A stretch of 64,000 bases of DNA from Desulfosporosinus nitroreducens (GCF_023897015.1 NZ_JAMHFY010000008.1:124001-188000), one strand, 5' to 3'. Numbered from the stretch's first letter, positions 16,718 through 25,794 are shown. Notes: a model not told the origin generated them from the sequence alone. Numbers and translations: made by a program.

Positions 16718-16819
16718 AACGTTCTTTCTCCACCTTTACTAATGTTGAGTTTGTATTAACGACTTTTGGACAGCTAGATACATTATAATATAAATGACAA
16801 TAAAGTAATAGTATTTAGC

Positions 16820-17029
16820 TTATTCCGAGTCATTCTTGAACGGATGTTCTTCATTATTCCAAAACGTACCACCTTGTTTAAATGCATCAGTGCTAAGAAT
16901 CTCCATTTCTCCTTCACGAAGAGCAGTATTAAAGAATTGTTCAATAGTAATACCAAGTTTAGTACATACATAATTAAGACGTTTACGATCTTCGTCAGAA
17001 ACAGGGATCACAAGATATTGAGTTTTCAT
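16820..17029 (-). CDS. Small protein, possible ribbon-helix-helix type
   Basis: A 69-residue protein: strand MKTQYLVIPVSDEDRKRL followed by helix-rich NYVCTKLGITIEQFFNTALREGE. The strand-helix-helix order resembles RHH DNA-binding antitoxin-like proteins, but I cannot confirm it. It has a good AGAGGTGATTT ribosome site. No toxin gene is adjacent. Confidence 0.55.
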   Translation of the reverse strand: MKTQYLVIPVSDEDRKRLNYVCTKLGITIEQFFNTALREGEMEILSTDAFKQGGTFWNNEEHPFKNDSE

Positions 17030-17106
17030 TATAAATCACCTCTAATCTAGTGATTCGATAGAAAGAGAAAAAAACCTGCCTCGCGGACAGAAAAACTCTA
17101 AATGGT

Positions 17107-17553
17107 TTAATTAGGATGTTTTTTCATGTAATCCTTAAGCCAAAGTGTGTGGAATTCTTCATCGAGCAGATAATCCATAAGTGTATTTCGAAGCTCAGAA
17201 TAATGCTTATCTTTACTCTCGGTGATAAAAGTGCGATAGGCCTCTATGGCCTTGTTTTCCAGAGCAACACCGAGCTTGCAGGTGTTACTGGCGCCGGTTA
17301 ATCCCACCATATCTCCAATAAAGCCACCTGCTAATTTAAAGACTGAACCAGTAATAGTAGGTACTTCAATATTTGCCTTGTCTAACACTTGGGCAAAAAA
17401 ATCAGCGTGACCCTTTTCGATTTCTATCATTTTTTCGAACGCTTTAATGTAGTATTCATTTGTCGAGGTCGAGATTTGAGATTCATAAAATGCAACTTGA
17501 AACTTTTCTAATTTATAGAATTCTTTTAACCGAGAAATAAATTTATCATCCAT
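17107..17553 (-). CDS. Ferritin-like / Coq7-like di-iron protein
   Basis: A 148-residue four-helix protein with carboxylate and His residues placed like a di-iron site: KFQVAFYESQ, MIEIEKGHADFFAQ (ExxH), ALENKAIEAYRTF, and LLDEEFHTLWLKDY (ExxH). A central GGFIGDMVGLTGA segment is typical of Coq7/rubrerythrin-like ferritin family members of anaerobes. It may deal with reactive oxygen or store iron. Single gene with AGGTATAAT-type leader. Confidence 0.75.
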   Translation of the reverse strand: MDDKFISRLKEFYKLEKFQVAFYESQISTSTNEYYIKAFEKMIEIEKGHADFFAQVLDKANIEVPTITGSVFKLAGGFIGDMVGLTGASNTCKLGVALENKAIEAYRTFITESKDKHYSELRNTLMDYLLDEEFHTLWLKDYMKKHPN

Positions 17554-17784
17554 AAATTATACCTCACTATCTAAAATTGATTTTAACTTAGATTTCATCA
17601 AAAATGGCTATTTTATCCCAAATAAAAAATACTTGGAAAAGCTTGGCGGTTTCTGTTAATATAACCTATAGAGTCAATGATTGTTCAATGTATACAATGG
17701 TCAAATATTCCTGTATTGGATTTCTGGTCATGGTTGGTTGGTATGCATAATACATATTGAAGAATCTAGGGGGTTAATTAGAAG

Positions 17785-19362
17785 ATGGATACCAGTTCCA
17801 GTGTAGGTCGCTTGTTTACCATAAATCCTCCTGTCGGCAGGAACTTGCCTGTAAGCAGGCTTGTGGAAATAGCATTAGATCGGCGGGAAGGAGTGCTGTC
17901 TAATACCGGTGCGCTTTGTTGTACTACCGGAAACTACACTGGCCGTTCTCCAAAGGATCGATTTATCGTTGAGGAGTCTTCGGTGCGTAGTCAGATTGCT
18001 TGGGGAGAAGTTAATAAACCTATTAGCCCTGAAACATTTAATAAACTTTATCAGCGGGCTTTGGCGTATTTGGAAACTAAAGAATACTTCGTGTTTGAAG
18101 GGTTTGCAGGGGCAGACAACAAATACAGTATGCCAATAAGAGTAATTAATGAATATGCCTGGCACAATATTTTTGTCCAACAGTTATTTATTAAACCGAC
18201 TGCTGAACAACTAGAAAGCCATCAACCAGAATTCACCATGATATGTACGCCAGGTCTAAAAGCGGATCCCGAAACAGACGGAACGAATTCTGAAGCTTAT
18301 ATTATTTTATCACTTGAGAAAAAAGTCATTATCTTAGGCGGTACTGAGTACGCTGGAGAAATGAAAAAGTCAATTTTCAGTGTCCTTAATTACTTAATGC
18401 CTTTCCGTGAAGTTTTGCCTATGCACTGTTCGGCTAATGTCGGAGCTAATCAAGATGTCGCACTTTTCTTTGGTCTGTCAGGCACGGGGAAAACTACTTT
18501 ATCGGCTGATCCAGAACGCAGTCTAATTGGTGATGATGAGCATGGTTGGTCCGAAAACGGAGTATTTAATTTCGAAGGCGGTTGTTACGCTAAATGCATT
18601 GACCTGTCTCAAGAAAAAGAACCCCAAATTTGGAATGCCATTCATTTCGGGACAGTTATGGAGAATGTTATTTTAGATACAAATTGCAGGGTGCCAAATT
18701 ACAAAGACAACTCTCTTACTGAAAATACGCGGGCTGGTTATCCTGTAACTTATATTGATAACGCTTTAATACCTAGTCTAGCCGGCCATCCGCGTGTGGT
18801 TGTTTTTTTGACCGCCGATGCCTTTGGGGTATTACCGCCGATTGCCAAGCTAACCAAAGAACAAGCCATGTATCATTTTTTATCCGGCTATACATCAAAG
18901 CTTGCCGGTACGGAACTAGGAATCAGAGAACCTGAAGCCACATTTTCGACTTGTTTTGGGGAACCATTTTTGCCATTAAGCCCGGCCGTTTATGCGGAAA
19001 TGTTAGGAAATCGCATTGAACAGCATCAGGCTAAGGTTTATCTGGTAAATACCGGCTGGTCCGGCGGCCCTTATGGAATTGGAAAACGTCTGAATCTAAC
19101 GTTTACCAGAGCTATGATAACAGCTGCTTTAAATGGAGACTTGGAGAAGGTTGCTTATCGTCCTGATCCGGTCTTTGGTATTCTAGTACCAGAAGCGGTA
19201 AAAGGTGTACCTGTTGGAATTTTAACTCCGCGTAATACTTGGGAAGACACTGAGGCTTATAACAAAACGGCAAACTCTCTCGCAGAGAGCTTTCGTCAGA
19301 ATTTCAAAAGATTTGATGACGTTTCAGCTGATATTCGTTCCGCTGGGCCCAACATTAAATAG
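17785..19362 (+). CDS. pckA: Phosphoenolpyruvate carboxykinase (ATP)
   Basis: A 525-residue enzyme that interconverts oxaloacetate and phosphoenolpyruvate with ATP/ADP in the cytoplasm. The kinase-1a loop [14 protein letters not shown] is near residue 230; the phosphate motif [20 protein letters not shown] follows; the RSPKDRF motif near residue 50 and the C-terminal [14 protein letters not shown] are as expected. Length is normal for the family (520-540). It is a single gene with a long AT-rich leader and its own terminator. Confidence 0.96.
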   Translation: MDTSSSVGRLFTINPPVGRNLPVSRLVEIALDRREGVLSNTGALCCTTGNYTGRSPKDRFIVEESSVRSQIAWGEVNKPISPETFNKLYQRALAYLETKEYFVFEGFAGADNKYSMPIRVINEYAWHNIFVQQLFIKPTAEQLESHQPEFTMICTPGLKADPETDGTNSEAYIILSLEKKVIILGGTEYAGEMKKSIFSVLNYLMPFREVLPMHCSANVGANQDVALFFGLSGTGKTTLSADPERSLIGDDEHGWSENGVFNFEGGCYAKCIDLSQEKEPQIWNAIHFGTVMENVILDTNCRVPNYKDNSLTENTRAGYPVTYIDNALIPSLAGHPRVVVFLTADAFGVLPPIAKLTKEQAMYHFLSGYTSKLAGTELGIREPEATFSTCFGEPFLPLSPAVYAEMLGNRIEQHQAKVYLVNTGWSGGPYGIGKRLNLTFTRAMITAALNGDLEKVAYRPDPVFGILVPEAVKGVPVGILTPRNTWEDTEAYNKTANSLAESFRQNFKRFDDVSADIRSAGPNIK

Positions 19363-19428
19363 GATGGGTTTAAAATGTTAAAATTACTTGAGGAACTTTC
19401 AAGTAGTAATATATAGTAATACCAAAAT

Positions 19429-19455
19429 GGACAGCATTTGCTGTCCGTTTTTTTC
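19429..19455 (+). terminator. pckA terminator
   Basis: GGACAGCA (19429-19436) pairs with TGCTGTCC (19439-19446), followed by GTTTTTTTC. Confidence 0.9.
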
Positions 19456-19590
19456 GTATAAGGGATATTTAGGTTATCCATTCTGTTCCAGGTTAACGTA
19501 ATAATTCGTTATTTTTCGATAACGACCGTCAGAAAACAAGCACCAAATACGTTATTAATATTATATAGAAAAATTTTGGGGGGGATTTAT

Positions 19591-19734
19591 ATGAGCGGAC
19601 TGGACTTTTTGATTACATCCATTTGTTTCTCCGTTTTGGGCTATGGGTTATGCTACATTACTCTTTCATGTCACAGTGAACTCAATACGCGAGACGAGCA
19701 CATAGAAAATTCCTCACAGATTCTACACAAATAG
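19591..19734 (+). CDS. 47-residue membrane micro-protein
   Basis: ATG 19591 stands nine bases after GGGGGG. The product MSGLDFLITSICFSVLG continues to a single membrane helix ending LCYITLSCHSE, then a charged tail NTRDEHIENSSQILHK. Helix-then-charged layout suggests a real small membrane protein. Function unknown. Confidence 0.5.
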   Translation: MSGLDFLITSICFSVLGYGLCYITLSCHSELNTRDEHIENSSQILHK

Positions 19735-19810
19735 GTCACGGAAATGCAACATATATAGATTATATTAATTATAGACCCTTAAAAAAATTAGGAAGGGAGA
19801 TGTTAAAACC

Positions 19811-19894
19811 ATGAAATTGATTATCACCTTACTCTTAATCGGGATGATACCCTCATTTTTAAGAATGCTACCAACGAATGAATACTTAGACTAA
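19811..19894 (+). CDS. 27-residue hydrophobic peptide
   Basis: ATG 19811 follows AGGAAGGGAGATG at a slightly long distance. The peptide is MKLIITLLLIGMIPSF plus LRMLPTNEYLD. It could be a membrane micro-protein or a leader. Directly follows the 47-residue membrane gene by 76 bp. Confidence 0.4.
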   Translation: MKLIITLLLIGMIPSFLRMLPTNEYLD

Positions 19895-20031
19895 TATGAT
19901 GATCTATACTTGAGTTAATTCCCGTTTATTAACGGTGATATAAGCTTCTTCAAAAAGAGCAATTGCCTGGAATCTAGCTGGGGAAGATATCTGAATAAGG
20001 TTTTATCAAATATTGAATTACTTAGAGAGAA

Positions 20032-20070
20032 AATAATCCCTGGAAGCTGAGCTTTCAGGGATTATTTTTA
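20032..20070. terminator. Terminator hairpin
   Basis: AATAATCCCTGGAA pairs with TTTCAGGGATTATT around GCTGAGC, then TTTTTA. It lies between the micro-ORFs and the convergent HicB-like gene. Confidence 0.8.
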
Positions 20071-20117
20071 TATTCTTTATTCTTTATGTTTTATGCTAGA
20101 GAGCAACCTGAAGAGTC

Positions 20118-20621
20118 TTAGGCCGTTTCCTCACTTCCATTCCATTTATCCTTCCAGCCATCCCATTTGGGGGCAGACGCCAGTTGTTTTTTAATTGATT
20201 TGCACTGTATAGTCCAAGGTCCTATACAAAGAGTAGGAATTTGTAAAGATAAATGAGTTATCATAATCCCTAAGTGTCTTCTAAATGCTTTACTCCCCCT
20301 GTCATCTATAACATCAAATTCCTCAATAATTCCTAACACTTCGTTTGTATTAGAACAAATTGACCCATTGGCCTTATTTTTATGTGATACAAAATAACCT
20401 ATCACATCACTGTCGTTCTGCACTTGTTCTTCCTCCGCCGGTTCCTCTTCTTTGAATTGAAGTCCATTAATGGTATCAAGGGCGTCTCTCAATTCTTCGG
20501 CTCTTTGTATTACCTCCATAAGATCATTGCCTTGTGTTATACAACCTTTAACTCCGATTATTTCTGCCAACCAAAGTCCTTCTTCATTAAGTGGGCTTGC
20601 TATAAGGGTGCAATTTTTCAT
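20118..20621 (-). CDS. HicB-like N-terminal domain protein, 167 aa
   Basis: Residues 5-50 (LIASPLNEEGLWLAEIIGVKG, then GCITQGNDLMEVIQRAEELRDALD) look like the HicB antitoxin partial RNase-H fold. The rest (VIGYFVSHKNKANGSICSNT, IPTLCIGPWTIQCKSIKKQL) is unfamiliar. No HicA-like toxin gene is next to it and no DNA-binding domain is evident, so it may be a solitary HicB-type protein rather than a toxin-antitoxin pair. Confidence 0.55.
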   Translation of the reverse strand: MKNCTLIASPLNEEGLWLAEIIGVKGCITQGNDLMEVIQRAEELRDALDTINGLQFKEEEPAEEEQVQNDSDVIGYFVSHKNKANGSICSNTNEVLGIIEEFDVIDDRGSKAFRRHLGIMITHLSLQIPTLCIGPWTIQCKSIKKQLASAPKWDGWKDKWNGSEETA

Positions 20622-20815
20622 TGCTGCTAACCTCCAAAAAGAAATTTAAGTTAACAGTTCAAGATGTTAATTGGAAATACCTTCCATAAAAAGAAATTAC
20701 TTTCCCAATATTCCGACTGATCAGGCCTTGTTATTACTGCCTTTTTATTTGTCAGACATTTTTCACTAGCATTAGAATATTCTCGATTATGTAATTTAAT
20801 AGAAGGAGGGCTGAT

Positions 20816-20926
20816 ATGTCACAATATTATAAGTACAGAAAAAGCCTGCCACTGACCATATTTCAGATGGTAATTTATCCGATTGCGCTTGTGTTAATTC
20901 TTATCTGGGGATTTCATTACATTTAA
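20816..20926 (+). CDS. 36-residue membrane micro-protein
   Basis: ATG 20816 follows the excellent ribosome site AGAAGGAGGG. Product: basic start MSQYYKYRKSLPL, then one helix TIFQMVIYPIALVLILIWGF ending HYI. Strong start signal and composition support a real gene. Function unknown. Confidence 0.6.
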   Translation: MSQYYKYRKSLPLTIFQMVIYPIALVLILIWGFHYI

Positions 20927-21013
20927 ATGTAAATGCTTGATAGTACAACTAAATAATCAAACAGGGGAATTCAATTAAGAGGAAAGAGATAAATTTGGGT
21001 AAGATTATTAATA

Positions 21014-21036
21014 AAGCAGCCATTTTAGGCTGCTTA
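21014..21036 (+). terminator. Hairpin after the 36-residue membrane gene
   Basis: AAGCAGCC pairs with GGCTGCTT around ATTTTA; T-rich tail is weak. Confidence 0.55.
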
Positions 21037-21074
21037 TTAATAATAGTTGGTTAATTGCTAGGAAATCATTTTAA

Positions 21075-21272
21075 TTAATGAACCTCATCTGAAGTATCAA
21101 GCAATCTTTTAAGTAATGAAGAGAACTCAGATGTATCCATGTCGACTTCGAGAAAGGTTTCATCTTTAGGGTCGTCTGGGTACATCACAAACGTAAGTTT
21201 TCCAGGTTCGGATTCATAGATTTGAAGCACATTTTTATCATCAACTATTTCAATCTTTAATTTGCCAGGCAT
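21075..21272 (-). CDS. Small beta-rich protein, unknown, 65 aa
   Basis: Start chosen at ATG 21272 (MPGKLKIEIVDDKNVLQIYE) because GGGGATG lies upstream; a longer frame begins at 21308 inside a hairpin. Alternating strands (KLTFVMYPDDPKDETFLEVD) followed by a helix (FSSLLKRLLDTSDEVH). No family recognised. Confidence 0.55.
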   Translation of the reverse strand: MPGKLKIEIVDDKNVLQIYESEPGKLTFVMYPDDPKDETFLEVDMDTSEFSSLLKRLLDTSDEVH

Positions 21273-21295
21273 TAGGCACATCCCCTTTTGAGAGT

Positions 21296-21326
21296 GAAAG
21301 CAGGACAAACCGAACTCGTCCTGCTT
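21296..21326. terminator. Hairpin between two minus-strand small genes
   Basis: AAGCAGGAC and GTCCTGCTT arms. It lies downstream of the DUF2892 gene and upstream of the 65-residue gene, so it is likely the terminator of the former. Confidence 0.6.
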
Positions 21327-21406
21327 AATTTATTTAAAGCTTCCTTGAATATTTAATGGAGATCAATTCGTTCGCGGGTTGACCAACCCATTATATCATA
21401 AAAAAT

Positions 21407-21577
21407 TCAGTAGCCGATTACAGCTTCAAAAATCATGAGGCCAGCAATAAAAAGAGCAGATGAACTCATCCAACCCGTGACTACATGCATCATTACTAAA
21501 ATCACCAGAATTAATCCAATTGCAATACGAATTATCCGATCTTTTACCCCGAGATTTCTTTTGAATTCAAGTTGCAC
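21407..21577 (-). CDS. DUF2892 (YgaP-like) small membrane protein
   Basis: A 56-residue protein: FKRNLGVKDRIIRIAIGLIL, then a second helix (SALFIAGLMIFEAVIGY). The Asn-x-Gly-x-x-Asp-Arg-x-x-Arg pattern before the first helix is the DUF2892 signature. In YgaP this domain is fused to a rhodanese domain; here it stands alone. GTG start behind GAGGGATAAATT. Confidence 0.72.
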   Translation of the reverse strand: MQLEFKRNLGVKDRIIRIAIGLILVILVMMHVVTGWMSSSALFIAGLMIFEAVIGY

Positions 21578-21912
21578 AATTTATCCCTCGCAATCAAATT
21601 AAGCTATCTTTAATCTTCCCCCAAAAAATTTAGCAGTATTCCATTGCTCTTAACCCTAGTTGAAATACATTTATAATATTTCATTACCGATAGAATTTTA
21701 ATGCTTATTTGGGGAAGTATAATTGTGAAGATTAAACAACTTCAAAAGTTAACTACAGTTAATTAAAAAGCTAGAACAGAATTAATACTATAATTCAGTC
21801 ATAGACAACAAAGGACCATGTTAAAAGGCACCTAGGGAAGTCCCCTATGAGTGTCTTAGTTTTTATATACAAAAAAATAAAAGAAAAAGGGTACTATTGG
21901 AGGTATGTGATT

Positions 21913-23145
21913 ATGAGTAATCTAATGAACAAGTGGAATCAATTGAGCCTTGTAAAACAAATAATTATAGGTTTGATTATCGGTATTGTCTTGGCGGTAA
22001 CGATCCCAGAAATAGCAAAACCAATCACGATTTTTGGATCTTTATTTGTAGGTGCTTTGAAAGCAATTGCACCAATGATGGTCTTCTTCTTGGTCATGTC
22101 AGCCATCTCTCAACATAAGAGCGGTCATCAGACCAATATGAAACCCATTATCTTCCTCTATCTATTAGGGACATTTGTGTCTGCACTGGTAGCGGTTGTT
22201 GCAAGCTTTATGTTTCCGGTAACCTTAACATTTGCTGCGGGCGCAGAGAATGTCACTCCTCCCGGCGGTGTAGTAGAGGTCCTCAAAGCATTATTGATGA
22301 ATGTTGTTGACAACCCGGTAAAAGCACTTTTTAATGCCAACTATATCGGTATATTGTCTTGGGCATTGATTCTTGGCTTTGCTTTAAAAAATGCGCCAGA
22401 TTCTACAAAAACGATCATCTCGAACTTTTCCGAAGCCTTAACTAAGATAGTAAGGTGGGTTATAAAATTTGCACCGTTAGGTATCATGGGCCTCGTATTT
22501 GATTCAATTGCTACAAGTGGAATCAAAGTCTTACTTGGCTATGGACAATTACTTGCAGTTCTGATTGGATGTATGGTTTTTATAGCTCTTGTTGTCAATC
22601 CAACTATTGTTTACCTAAACATTCGTAAAAACCCATATCCACTTGTGTTCAAGTGTTTAAGGGAAAGCGGTATTACGGCATTTTTTACACGGAGCTCAGC
22701 GGCAAACATTCCTGTAAATATGAGCTTGTGTGAAAATCTAGGCTTAGATAAGGATACGTATTCGGTATCCATTCCATTAGGCGCTACCATCAATATGGCT
22801 GGTGCGGCTGTTACCATTTCTGTTATGACGCTTGCAGCGGTTAACACACTTGGCATTGAAGTGGATATGGCTACGGCATTAATTCTTAGTGTGCTGGCGG
22901 CTGTAAGCGCTTGCGGTGCTTCAGGGGTAGCTGGTGGTTCGCTATTGCTTATTCCTCTAGCCGCAAGCTTATTCGGAATCCCAAATGACATTGCTATGCA
23001 GATAGTTGGGGTAGGGTTTATCGTAGGTGTTTTACAAGACTCTTTCGAAACGGCACTTAACTCCTCCACGGACGTACTTTTCACAGCAACAGCTGAATTT
23101 GCTAAGTTACGTAAAGAAGGAAAAGAAATCGTTATTAATAGATAG
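21913..23145 (+). CDS. sstT: Serine/threonine:sodium symporter
   Basis: A 410-residue dicarboxylate/amino-acid:cation symporter-family membrane protein matching Sst[21 protein letters not shown] start, [16 protein letters not shown], the Ser-rich loop [21 protein letters not shown], and [19 protein letters not shown]. It imports serine and threonine with Na+. ATG 21913 is chosen (GGAGGTATGTGATT upstream); the frame open back to 21847 is longer than the family. A terminator follows. Confidence 0.92.
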   Translation: MSNLMNKWNQLSLVKQIIIGLIIGIVLAVTIPEIAKPITIFGSLFVGALKAIAPMMVFFLVMSAISQHKSGHQTNMKPIIFLYLLGTFVSALVAVVASFMFPVTLTFAAGAENVTPPGGVVEVLKALLMNVVDNPVKALFNANYIGILSWALILGFALKNAPDSTKTIISNFSEALTKIVRWVIKFAPLGIMGLVFDSIATSGIKVLLGYGQLLAVLIGCMVFIALVVNPTIVYLNIRKNPYPLVFKCLRESGITAFFTRSSAANIPVNMSLCENLGLDKDTYSVSIPLGATINMAGAAVTISVMTLAAVNTLGIEVDMATALILSVLAAVSACGASGVAGGSLLLIPLAASLFGIPNDIAMQIVGVGFIVGVLQDSFETALNSSTDVLFTATAEFAKLRKEGKEIVINR

Positions 23146-23158
23146 AAGTTCTCATGAA

Positions 23159-23188
23159 AAAGCCGACCGCATTCTTACGGTCGGACGT
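23159..23188 (+). terminator. sstT terminator
   Basis: GCCGACCGCA and TACGGTCGG arms around TTCT. It overlaps the end of the convergent minus-strand small gene, and no long T-run is present. Confidence 0.6.
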
Positions 23189-23384
23189 GAGATGAACCCC
23201 TATTAAAAGTTTTAGATTTCTTAATGATTTTACTTTCGCTCAAATTTAATGGACCATATTTCTCCCAATCGTCAGGTGTCATTTTTCGAGTGATGCAATC
23301 ACCTACCGAAGAAGGAGTCTCTTCTTTTTCACCCAACATTTGAGTGGTTAGTAAAGTACCAAGTTTGGTTGCTTTTACATACAT
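23175..23384 (-). CDS. Small protein, unknown, 69 aa
   Basis: Basic protein MYVKATKLGTLLTTQMLG ... CITRKMTPDDWEKYGPLN ... KSKTFNRGSSHVRP. The frame ends inside the sstT terminator region. No family recognised; the composition looks coding but the call is moderate. Confidence 0.5.
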   Translation of the reverse strand: MYVKATKLGTLLTTQMLGEKEETPSSVGDCITRKMTPDDWEKYGPLNLSESKIIKKSKTFNRGSSHVRP

Positions 23385-23399
23385 TGCTCATAAAACCCC

Positions 23400-23750
23400 T
23401 TTCAACTTTTTCCTACAGTTTACAAGAGAAAGGATAATATGAGCATATGTCGTTAGTCATATTTGAATAGGACTTTACGCACGAAATTCTTATTAGGCAC
23501 TTCTATAAGAATCTAGTAATCTACGTGTGTATTCCAATCTCTTGAAATAAAAGATAACCCCTGTTTCAGAGGTTAATGAATAATAATTGATACTATTATA
23601 ATATTTTTGCCTGCATGAAATGGATTTTTGAAGATATAATTAGAAAACAGTAGAAGACTATGCAAGACGGATTAATCAGCAAACACTTTGAAAGTAAAGA
23701 TAAAGTAATAAAATAAGGTGTAGTATCTGGAATGAAGAAAGAGAGTAAGA
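23400..23750. other. Intergenic region before the GDSL hydrolase gene
   Basis: AT-rich, no gene seen. It holds a small hairpin (AACCCCTGTTTCAGAGGTT near 23550) and the leader of the GDSL gene with GAGAGTAAGAGCC just before its ATG. Confidence 0.4.
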
Positions 23751-23753
23751 GCC

Positions 23754-24434
23754 ATGAAGAAGATAATTATATTTTTATTATCTGCAACACTGCTGTTAGC
23801 TATGGCCACTCCAACAGCTACTGAAGTTTATACCTTAACGGGTATTAGCAGGCTAAAAAGCGGTACAGTAAACGCCGTGATCCTTGGGGACTCAATTGCA
23901 GTCAGTCAAGGGGCTTCGGATCCAGCAACAACTGGATGGAATTCTGAGCTTAAAACGTCTTTATCCAACAAATACTCAAATGACATAGTCTGGAACAACA
24001 AGGCTTCTTCAGGACATCTCATAGATTATAGTTTAACGAGAGCAACAGAGATAGTAAATACTACAGACGCTGTCTTTATTTGCACAGGAAGAATAGATAG
24101 AAACTTTGACACGCCAGATCAGTTCAGTGAAAAATATACGCAGTTAATCTATGACATTAAAAGCAAAGCGCCTGATGCGGATATATTTTGCATCGTTGAA
24201 CCTCCAATGGTTTCTGCAGACGAATCATTATTTCTAGGCATCAGAACAACAATTATTAATGTATCTGCTAAGACTGAATCGCACTTATTAGATGTATGGA
24301 GTGTATTTCCACAAGATCAAGTCACCTTAACAGACTATTTGATAGATGGACTTCATCCAAATGACAAGGGGTATAAGCTAATGTCAAGCTACATCTTTAA
24401 TCAGTTAGTTACAGTAATAAACACAGTCAAGTGA
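23754..24434 (+). CDS. Secreted SGNH/GDSL-family hydrolase
   Basis: A 226-residue exported esterase-like enzyme. An N-terminal signal peptide (KKIIIFLLSATLLLAMATPTA) precedes block I VILGDSIAVSQG with the nucleophilic Ser, and block V DGLHPNDKGYKLM supplies the Asp and His. SGNH enzymes remove acyl or acetyl groups from lipids, peptidoglycan or polysaccharides. Single gene; the substrate is unknown. Confidence 0.85.
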   Translation: MKKIIIFLLSATLLLAMATPTATEVYTLTGISRLKSGTVNAVILGDSIAVSQGASDPATTGWNSELKTSLSNKYSNDIVWNNKASSGHLIDYSLTRATEIVNTTDAVFICTGRIDRNFDTPDQFSEKYTQLIYDIKSKAPDADIFCIVEPPMVSADESLFLGIRTTIINVSAKTESHLLDVWSVFPQDQVTLTDYLIDGLHPNDKGYKLMSSYIFNQLVTVINTVK

Positions 24435-24466
24435 ATTAACCCCGTAATAGGACATTGCAGGCGCTT

Positions 24467-24492
24467 GCCACATTTTCGTACGGAAATGTGGC
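24467..24492. terminator. Hairpin downstream of the GDSL gene
   Basis: GCCACATTT (24467-24475) pairs with AAATGTGGC (24484-24492). It may end the GDSL transcript and also a minus-strand transcript begun at the orphan motif 24563-24577. Confidence 0.6.
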
Positions 24493-24562
24493 TTAATTGA
24501 GGATGCAGGAATATAAGGCACTGATCAAATGAGAGGAGGAGCAGGAGGGCTTTTGCTGTATA

Positions 24563-24577
24563 CTATTCAGCATGTCC
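24563..24577 (-). promoter_or_regulatory. Conserved element GGACATGCTGAATAG, copy A (orphan)
   Basis: Minus-strand GGACATGCTGAATAG preceded by GAACATTAAT and followed by TATA. The other copies stand 45-62 bp before a membrane-peptide gene; here no such gene follows, only a hairpin about 75 bp on. It may drive a small RNA or mark a lost gene. Confidence 0.55.
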
Positions 24578-24637
24578 ATTAATGTTCAGATCAGGCTAAG
24601 CGAGATAATTTAGAGTCTGGAGACCAGTACGAAGAAA

Positions 24638-24659
24638 GCCCAGGCATAAATGCCCAGGC
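24638..24659 (-). terminator. Hairpin after membrane peptide 1
   Basis: GCCTGGGCAT and ATGCCTGGGC form an imperfect stem right after the stop codon. Confidence 0.55.
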
Positions 24660-24667
24660 CCAAACCT

Positions 24668-24772
24668 TTAAGAATTCGCGGGTGCAGGTACAGTGATTTT
24701 TCCAATGAATCCGAGCAATCGAGTAATAATTCTCCACAATGCTACTATGACACGTAAAAGACCTAAAAGCAT
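24668..24772 (-). CDS. 34-residue membrane peptide 1 of the repeat-promoter family
   Basis: MLLGLLRVIVALWRIITRLL followed by GFIGKITVPAPANS: one amphipathic or membrane helix and a Pro/Ala tail. AAGGTGG precedes the ATG. The gene lies 53 bp downstream of element copy B and has a hairpin after the stop. The tail VPAPA is shared with peptide 4, so the two are probably related. Confidence 0.65.
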   Translation of the reverse strand: MLLGLLRVIVALWRIITRLLGFIGKITVPAPANS

Positions 24773-24825
24773 TCACTTCACCACCTTATTTAGATTCCCA
24801 TAAGAAGGAGAAGTCCTTTTATATA

Positions 24826-24840
24826 CTATTCGGCATGTCC
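24826..24840 (-). promoter_or_regulatory. Conserved element, copy B (GGACATGCCGAATAG)
   Basis: Preceded by AGAACATTTAG and followed by TATATAA on the minus strand. One base differs from the other copies. AACA, 15-16 bases, AATAGTATA resembles a sigma-K type promoter (AC, N16, CATANNNTA), with GGACATGC resembling a SpoIIID site in the spacer. That reading is inference. Confidence 0.6.
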
Positions 24841-24872
24841 CTAAATGTTCTTAGGTTTATAAATAGAAAGAG

Positions 24873-24895
24873 GGCCTAGGTTATTATACCTAGGC
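24873..24895 (-). terminator. Terminator after membrane peptide 2
   Basis: GCCTAGGT and ACCTAGGC arms around ATAATA. The same arm sequence is used after peptide 3 and, in variant form, after peptide 4. Confidence 0.75.
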
Positions 24896-24914
24896 TAAAA
24901 TTCAAAGCTAATCG

Positions 24915-25025
24915 TTAATAGTATCTGCATGGTTTTGGTGGTGGAGCTGGTGGTCTTCTGAGTCCTTGCAGTTCCAAGATGATTATTAATAATAGAACAA
25001 TAATGATTATTAATGCGGTCAGCAT
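24915..25025 (-). CDS. 36-residue membrane peptide 2 with polyproline tail
   Basis: One long helix MLTALIIIIVLLLIIILE, a short linker LQGLRR, then PPAPPPKPCRYY. AAAAGGAGTG precedes the ATG. It is 45 bp after element copy C. Peptide 3 is clearly homologous (same helix pattern, QRPP junction). Confidence 0.72.
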   Translation of the reverse strand: MLTALIIIIVLLLIIILELQGLRRPPAPPPKPCRYY

Positions 25026-25070
25026 ACATTTCACTCCTTTTGTATTCGTTCAGATGAGTCTCAATACATG

Positions 25071-25085
25071 CTATTCAGCATGTCC
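25071..25085 (-). promoter_or_regulatory. Conserved element GGACATGCTGAATAG, copy C
   Basis: Preceded by AGAACCTTCAAA and followed by CATGTATTG on the minus strand; it precedes membrane peptide 2. Confidence 0.6.
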
Positions 25086-25215
25086 TTTGAAGGTTCTTGG
25101 AGGGGGTGAACCCCTGAGAGGGCCTTTTGAATTTATAATGTTCAGCCAATTTTCGACATGTTTTTGGACAAGGGTATGTAATAATCTAATCATATAAAGA
25201 GGGGAGTTGAAAACT

Positions 25216-25650
25216 GTGGCTCGTGTTACCACGTTTATATACGCGCAAGAACACTTGAATGAAATGAATCCTAATGGACCGAGAGTTCATCTGATTAATC
25301 CATTAAATGTTTTAACCCCTCCATTGATTCCTTGCCAATTTTCGTTTGTAATTGGCGTTGGTATTATTGATCTTGATACTAGCGTAGAGCATTGTATTAA
25401 GTATAAATTTATTGGGCCTAAGCCAGACTCGCTGGTGATCGTTGATTCTGGGGATAATATTACAATTCCACCTCAACGTAATATCAATAACTTACCTCAA
25501 GAATTACTGGGCGTTTTTTTTGACATGAATTTAAGGAACACAATCTTAGGTGTCAATGGAGAATATAGATCAGAAGTATACCTTGATGGAATTCTTTTGG
25601 ACGAGTTTCCAATCAACGTTTGGGGGTTAAAAGATGTCAGCAAAGATTAA
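25216..25650 (+). CDS. Hypothetical beta-rich protein, 144 aa
   Basis: Starts GTG (VARVTTFIYAQEHLNEMNPN) nine bases after GGGGAG. The sequence is strand-rich (FSFVIGVGIIDLDTSVEHCI, LVIVDSGDNITIPPQ, YRSEVYLDGILLDEFPINVW) and ends GLKDVSKD. The layout recalls small exported or phage-like beta-sandwich proteins of the DUF6941 kind, but this is uncertain. It is the only plus-strand gene within the membrane-peptide cluster. Confidence 0.55.
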   Translation: MARVTTFIYAQEHLNEMNPNGPRVHLINPLNVLTPPLIPCQFSFVIGVGIIDLDTSVEHCIKYKFIGPKPDSLVIVDSGDNITIPPQRNINNLPQELLGVFFDMNLRNTILGVNGEYRSEVYLDGILLDEFPINVWGLKDVSKD

Positions 25651-25771
25651 TACTGTGTATGTTACCTTGGACAAAGTAACTAAGTTCCCTTGATTTCTGT
25701 CCTTGAGGAAATAATTAATACAGCTAAATGGATGGATTGTAATATATGAGACTTCAATTAGTCAGAAAGAA

Positions 25772-25794
25772 GGCCTAGGTATTTATACCTAGGC
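25772..25794 (-). terminator. Terminator after membrane peptide 3
   Basis: GCCTAGGTAT and ATACCTAGGC arms; directly after the stop of peptide 3. Confidence 0.75.

Noticed and set aside
17580-17784. Regulatory RNA upstream of pckA
   Set aside because: Only promoter-like AT-rich sequence; no stable hairpin pair or known motif could be traced.
20118-20621. HicAB toxin-antitoxin pair
   Set aside because: No HicA-like 60-residue frame lies next to the HicB-like gene on either side.
21580-21912. Riboswitch or T-box upstream of sstT
   Set aside because: The leader is AT-rich with no T-box motif, specifier loop or recognisable aptamer.
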